Shown here: positions 31,965 through 35,106 of the stretch, piece after piece
Numbering within the stretch: position 1 is the first letter of the stretch
Layout: each line of letters opens with the position of its first letter
Source of the DNA: Phenylobacterium sp.
Lineage (GTDB): Bacteria; Pseudomonadota; Alphaproteobacteria; Caulobacterales; Caulobacteraceae
Direction: 5' to 3'
Assembly: GCF_025351295.1 (NCBI RefSeq)
Contig: NZ_JANXWD010000066.1
Location: 1-35,106 of the forward strand
Length of the DNA stretch: 35,106 bases
Made by a program: the position numbers and the translations under genes
The notes under the pieces: generated by a model
Told to the model about the DNA's origin: nothing
Seen by the model: only the letters and a program-made list of their open reading frames with translations
Databases searched by the model: none

Positions 31965-32672
31965 CTAGGCGCCGGTGGGATCGAAGCCCGGGCGCCAGCG
32001 CCTCACGCGCGCCACGGCTCCGACCGCGCCGAAGCCGAGGATCATCAGCGCCCAGCTGGCCGGCTCGGGCACGGAGCCACCGCAGTCCAGACCTTGGCAG
32101 GCCGTCGTGCCGAATATGACATCGGCCAGCCCCAGCCGGGTGTCTATGCCGTGCGACTGCAGTGTGAAACCGGTGAAGAAGTCTCCGGCCGGGGCGCGGA
32201 AGCCCTCGAACTGCAGGCCATGTTGGATCGGCGTGGACGCCACCACCGTGCTGTACGAGCCGCCGTTGGCGAACATCAGGGTGACGTCCGCCAGATCGGG
32301 CCCGACAAGGTTCCCGAAATGAAAGCCCAGGAGGTCGTAGGGGCCGGCGTGCACGACGTCGCCGACGAGCCCACTGATGGGGCCGTGGTTGTCGCTGGCG
32401 AAGGCGGCGCGGATCGGCATGAAGGGGGACGAACCCAGATCGAAGACCACGCTGTGGCCGCCCGTGCTGAGCGACAGGCTGCCGATCACGAAGGGGTCGG
32501 GGAGGGGACCGGCAGGGCTGAAGATGGTGTCGGCCTCGAGAAAGGTGGCCTGGCTGATGAAGACGGCCTGGTCGGTGGTGTGTGTCGGCACGGGGCCGGC
32601 GTCAGCGGAGGTCGCTTGCGCCAGTACGGCGGCGAAGGCGGCGGTCACGGCGAGGGTCGGGCGCAGGCGCAA
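31965..32672 (-). CDS. PEPxxWA-CTERM sorting-domain exported protein
   Basis: A 235-residue exported protein. The TTG start at 32672 is chosen because GGAGA lies six or seven bases upstream and a signal peptide follows (TLAVTAAFAAVLAQATSADA). The body has beta-rich segments (LSLSTGGHSVVFDLGSSPF, GPYDLLGFHFGNL) and no recognised catalytic motif. The C-terminus carries the sorting signal: VPEPASWALMILGFGAVGAV, then a short basic end (ARVRRWR), as in proteins processed by exosortase systems of exopolysaccharide-producing bacteria. No exosortase gene is in the window. A surface or matrix role is inferred from the tail only. Confidence 0.88.
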   Translation of the reverse strand: MRLRPTLAVTAAFAAVLAQATSADAGPVPTHTTDQAVFISQATFLEADTIFSPAGPLPDPFVIGSLSLSTGGHSVVFDLGSSPFMPIRAAFASDNHGPISGLVGDVVHAGPYDLLGFHFGNLVGPDLADVTLMFANGGSYSTVVASTPIQHGLQFEGFRAPAGDFFTGFTLQSHGIDTRLGLADVIFGTTACQGLDCGGSVPEPASWALMILGFGAVGAVARVRRWRPGFDPTGA

Positions 32673-32833
32673 GGTCGATCTCCATGTCAGGCGGCGCGCT
32701 GGGAAAAAGCCGCCGCTTCCTGTGGAGGATCATGCCTGGGGCAGAGGGCCCGGATAGACGCGACGGCCTTCGATCTGTTGCGAGTCGTTGCGGACCCTGG
32801 CGTCAGGCGTGGGCAGGGCCCAGGCGTTTGACC

Positions 32834-33709
32834 TCAGGTCCGGGGGCCGCGAGACAGCGACGTGGCGAACGGCATGGCCAGCATCGCCATGCCCCCGGCG
32901 ACCAGCGCGCTCGGCCCGACGTCCGGCAGCAGGCGTTCGACGATCTCCGGTGGAATGGAGCCGTCCGGCGCCAGCGGATCCTCGCGCACCGAGGCCTCGA
33001 AGGTCGCGTCGTCGGCGGCCTCGTCGCCGGTCAGGAACCCGACCCGTTCCAGCAGGCAGGCGCCGGCGACCGGGGAGCCGCCGCCCACCCGCTGGATCGT
33101 CAGCGTCAGGCCGTCCAGCACCTCGGCCCGGTGGCGCATGACGGCGTTGAAGATGCAGAACAGGAAGATCCCTGTCCGCGCGTCTGCCAGCACGGCGAAC
33201 AGCTGGGTCTGGGTCAGGAAGGCCCAGCCCTGGAACCGCATGTCCTCGACGCCCGAGCGGCAGGTGAGGAAGCCGTTGGGCGCCTTGCGGATCATCAGCG
33301 GGTCATGGACGAACTGGCCCGGCTGGCCGATGGCGGGGCGAGTCGTGCGCCAGAAGCCCTCATAGGCGTCGCCGCGCAGGCCGGTGAGCGTGTGGGCTTC
33401 CTGCAGCACCGGCTCCGGCAGCCATTGCCCGAGCTGCCCCCAGGGGGCGGTGGGCTCGGTCGCAACGCCCAGCTTGGCGCTCAGCGCCTCGATATCCGCC
33501 TCCCAGTCCAGCAGGGTGAACCCCGGGCGGCGGCCGGCGACAAGGGCGGTCAGGTTGGCCAGGTTCTCGCCGGTCGGCGCCTGGTGGCCGCTGAGCCAGC
33601 GGCTGATCACCGATTTGTCGACCGCCAGCTCCACGGCCAGCCGGCCGCGGCTGATGGACAGGGCCTTGAGCGCGAGCAGCAGTCGCGCGGGAAACTCGCC
33701 GTCCAGCAC
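32834..33709 (-). CDS. XRE-type helix-turn-helix protein with a C-terminal sensor-like domain
   Basis: A 291-residue protein. The GTG start has a strong GGGAGGT ribosome site. The first 65 residues form a Cro/C1-type DNA-binding domain (SISRGRLAVELAVDKSVISR, then WLSGHQAPTGENLANLTALV). The remaining two-thirds hold FWRTTRPAIGQPGQFVHDPLM, a region with WAFLTQTQLFAVLADART and an Ala/Met/Gly-rich end; I do not recognise a named family. A regulatory role with a ligand-sensing part is likely, but its targets are unknown. The 161-base space after it leads to the PEP-CTERM gene on the same strand. Confidence 0.85.
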   Translation of the reverse strand: MLDGEFPARLLLALKALSISRGRLAVELAVDKSVISRWLSGHQAPTGENLANLTALVAGRRPGFTLLDWEADIEALSAKLGVATEPTAPWGQLGQWLPEPVLQEAHTLTGLRGDAYEGFWRTTRPAIGQPGQFVHDPLMIRKAPNGFLTCRSGVEDMRFQGWAFLTQTQLFAVLADARTGIFLFCIFNAVMRHRAEVLDGLTLTIQRVGGGSPVAGACLLERVGFLTGDEAADDATFEASVREDPLAPDGSIPPEIVERLLPDVGPSALVAGGMAMLAMPFATSLSRGPRT

Positions 33710-33771
33710 AGAAACCTCCCCGAACGGCCTATTGGTCGCAGGTTCGCGCGAAGATGTCAGCCGCAGGCGCT

Positions 33772-34581
33772 TCAGTCGCGGGGTCGCGAGGCCTCATAGA
33801 GCGCCACGGCGGCCGCGGCGGAGACGTTCAGGCTCTCGAAGCCGCCGGGCATGGCGATCTTCGCCAGCTCGTCGCAATGCTCGGCCACCAGGCGGCGCAG
33901 GCCCTCGCCCTCGGACCCCAGGACCAGGACCGTGGGGGCGCCGTCCAGCACCGCATGCAGCCCGCGCTCGGCCTCGCTGGCCAGACCCACGGTCCGCCAG
34001 CCGGCGCCGCTCAGTTCGTCCAGGGCGCGCGACAGATTGACCACGCGAGCCACCGGCACCTGCTCGATGGCGCCGGCGGCGGCCTTGGCGAGCGCGCCGG
34101 AGAGCTTGGGCGCATGGCGCTCCTGCAGCACCACGCCAGTGACGCCGAACGCCGCAGCCGAGCGCAGGATGGCGCCCACGTTCTGCGGGTCGGTGACCTG
34201 ATCCAGCACCAGCACCACGGCGCCCGGCCTGGCCTCGAAATCGGCGAGGTCGGCGTCCTCCAGCGGGGCCGGGCGCAGCGCCACGCCCTGGTGCACCGCG
34301 CCCTGCGGCAGGCTGAGGCCGACCTGGTGCGCGTCGGCGACCTCGATGGCCTGACCGCGACCGAACTTCGCCTCGATCTGCTTGGCCCGGTCCGCGGTCG
34401 CCAGCAGCTTCAGCGGCGTGCCGCGCGCGGGGTTGGCCAGCGCCGCTTCCACCGCGTGCCAGCCCCAGATCCAGTCGTCGGAAACCCCCGCCGGACGGCG
34501 GTCCGAACGGCCGCCCGCCGGGCCTTTCGGCCTGAATTTCCGGCCCTTCCGGGCGTCGTTGCGTTCGTGAGGCGAGGCCAC
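33772..34581 (-). CDS. rlmB: SpoU-family 23S rRNA 2'-O-ribose methyltransferase (RlmB-like)
   Basis: A 269-residue SAM-dependent methyltransferase with a knotted SPOUT fold. After a basic, disordered N-terminus it has the SpoU substrate-binding domain (IWGWHAVEAALANPARG) and the catalytic domain with the three SpoU motifs: LDQVTDPQNVGAILRSAAAF (motif 1), VLVLGSEGEGLRRLVAEHCD (motif 2) and IAMPGGFESLNVSAAAAVAL (motif 3, SAM pocket). Length and motifs fit RlmB (G2251 of 23S rRNA), though TrmH-type paralogs cannot be split by eye. The start is GTG at 34581. It is divergent from the tRNA-Tyr gene. Confidence 0.92.
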   Translation of the reverse strand: MASPHERNDARKGRKFRPKGPAGGRSDRRPAGVSDDWIWGWHAVEAALANPARGTPLKLLATADRAKQIEAKFGRGQAIEVADAHQVGLSLPQGAVHQGVALRPAPLEDADLADFEARPGAVVLVLDQVTDPQNVGAILRSAAAFGVTGVVLQERHAPKLSGALAKAAAGAIEQVPVARVVNLSRALDELSGAGWRTVGLASEAERGLHAVLDGAPTVLVLGSEGEGLRRLVAEHCDELAKIAMPGGFESLNVSAAAAVALYEASRPRD

Positions 34582-34713
34582 TATAAGACGCGCTCCGATT
34601 TGGGACCCCCTCTGTGGGCCGCCGCTTTTGGACCGTGAGACGGCCCGCTACAAGCCCCTCGCATCCTGCCGCGGAAGCCTTGGGGAAGGGTCCTGGAACG
34701 GGCTCCAGCGCGC

Positions 34714-34799
34714 GGGGGAATGTCCCGAGTGGCAAAGGGGGGGGACTGTAAATCCCCTGGCGTCAGCCTTCGTAGGTTCGAGTCCTACTTCCCCCACCA
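34714..34799 (+). tRNA. tRNA-Tyr (anticodon GTA)
   Basis: An 86-base class II tRNA with CCA encoded: acceptor GGGGGAA/TTCCCCC, anticodon arm GGGGA-CTGTAAA-TCCCC, a long variable arm (GGCGTCAGCC) and T-arm GTAGG-TTCGAGT-CCTAC. It heads the tRNA-Tyr, tRNA-Gly, tuf unit. Confidence 0.96.
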
Positions 34800-34852
34800 C
34801 GCGCCGGAAGAGATTTAACGTAAGGAGTTGCGGCCACCCGCAAATGCTGTCG

Positions 34853-34926
34853 GCGGGTATAGCACAGTGGTAGTGCAGCAGCCTTCCAAGCTGAGGATGC
34901 GGGTTCGATTCCCGCTACCCGCTCCA
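34853..34926 (+). tRNA. tRNA-Gly (anticodon TCC)
   Basis: A 74-base tRNA with CCA encoded: acceptor GCGGGTA/TACCCGC, anticodon loop CTTCCAA with TCC, T-arm GCGGG-TTCGATT-CCCGC. It lies 53 bases after tRNA-Tyr and 39 bases before tuf and is likely co-transcribed with both. Confidence 0.96.
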
Positions 34927-34965
34927 GCTCCTTGAACGATTTGACTTAAACGCCCGCAGGATCCC

Positions 34966-35106
34966 ATGGCCAAAGAGAAGTTCGAACGCAACAAGCCGCA
35001 CTGCAACATTGGAACGATTGGTCACGTGGACCATGGGAAGACGACGTTGACGGCGGCGATTACGATGACGCTGGCGAAGAGCGGTGGTGCGAAGGCGATG
35101 GCCTAT
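34966..35106 (+). CDS. tuf: Elongation factor Tu, N-terminal part (cut by window end)
   Basis: The first 47 codons of EF-Tu, the GTPase that delivers aminoacyl-tRNA to the ribosome. [20 protein letters not shown] leads into the P-loop [15 protein letters not shown]. The Shine-Dalgarno-like CGCAGGA precedes the ATG by a few bases. The frame is open to the window edge. Its placement right after tRNA-Gly matches tufB-type units in many proteobacteria, where tRNA-Trp, secE and nusG often follow. Confidence 0.97.
   Translation, partial: MAKEKFERNKPHCNIGTIGHVDHGKTTLTAAITMTLAKSGGAKAMAY

Noticed and set aside
1..35106. CRISPR arrays, IS elements, prophage genes or attachment sites
   Set aside because: No regularly spaced repeats, transposase, integrase or phage structural motifs were found. 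The tRNA genes show no duplicated 3' ends nearby by eye.

Overview
The window looks like chromosomal DNA of a GC-rich alphaproteobacterium, most likely Caulobacterales (Caulobacter/Phenylobacterium type). Pointers are the very high GC content, a PEPxxWA-CTERM exported protein, a TonB-dependent receptor beside catabolic enzymes, and a tRNA-Tyr, tRNA-Gly, tuf order at the right edge. The genus is an inference; no rRNA gene is present. I see no phage, IS transposase, CRISPR array or plasmid functions.

Layout. 1-4360: a tripartite RND efflux adaptor (start cut off by the window) and its inner-membrane pump. 4579-5605: a lipoprotein c-type cytochrome and a YaiI/YqxD-family protein. 5781-11500: a compact selenocysteine cassette. 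It holds selA on the plus strand and, divergently on the minus strand, selB, a tRNA-Sec gene with anticodon UCA, a thioredoxin-like 526-residue protein and a small selenoprotein. The selenoprotein appears as two separate reading frames unless an in-frame UGA (6021-6023) is read as selenocysteine; reading through gives a Sec-Gly-Ser-Cys motif followed by a SECIS-like hairpin. selD is not in the window.

11660-21482: a putative catabolic regulon with a TetR regulator, a VOC protein, a TonB-dependent receptor, an amidohydrolase, a short SDR remnant, a luciferase-like flavin monooxygenase and a single-chain acyl-CoA carboxylase (biotin carboxylase, biotin carrier and carboxyltransferase in one polypeptide). 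Four palindromic sites of the form AAC-N4-GTT lie before the VOC, amidohydrolase and monooxygenase genes, so one repressor probably controls the set. The substrate is unknown.

21743-27460: tRNA-Thr, an amidase-signature enzyme, and a four-gene polyamine-type ABC importer (potF-G-H-I order, minus strand). 27524-34581: a DUF486 membrane protein, two small exported proteins of unknown function, methionyl-tRNA synthetase, a TerC-family membrane protein, the PEP-CTERM protein, an XRE regulator and an RlmB-type rRNA methyltransferase. 34714-35106: tRNA-Tyr, tRNA-Gly and the first 47 codons of tuf.

Convergent gene ends (about 4.4, 23.4, 28.5 and 31.1 kb) each carry a long inverted repeat without a U-run. 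The one at 31015-31149 is a 135-bp element with perfect 22-bp terminal inverted repeats and looks MITE-like.
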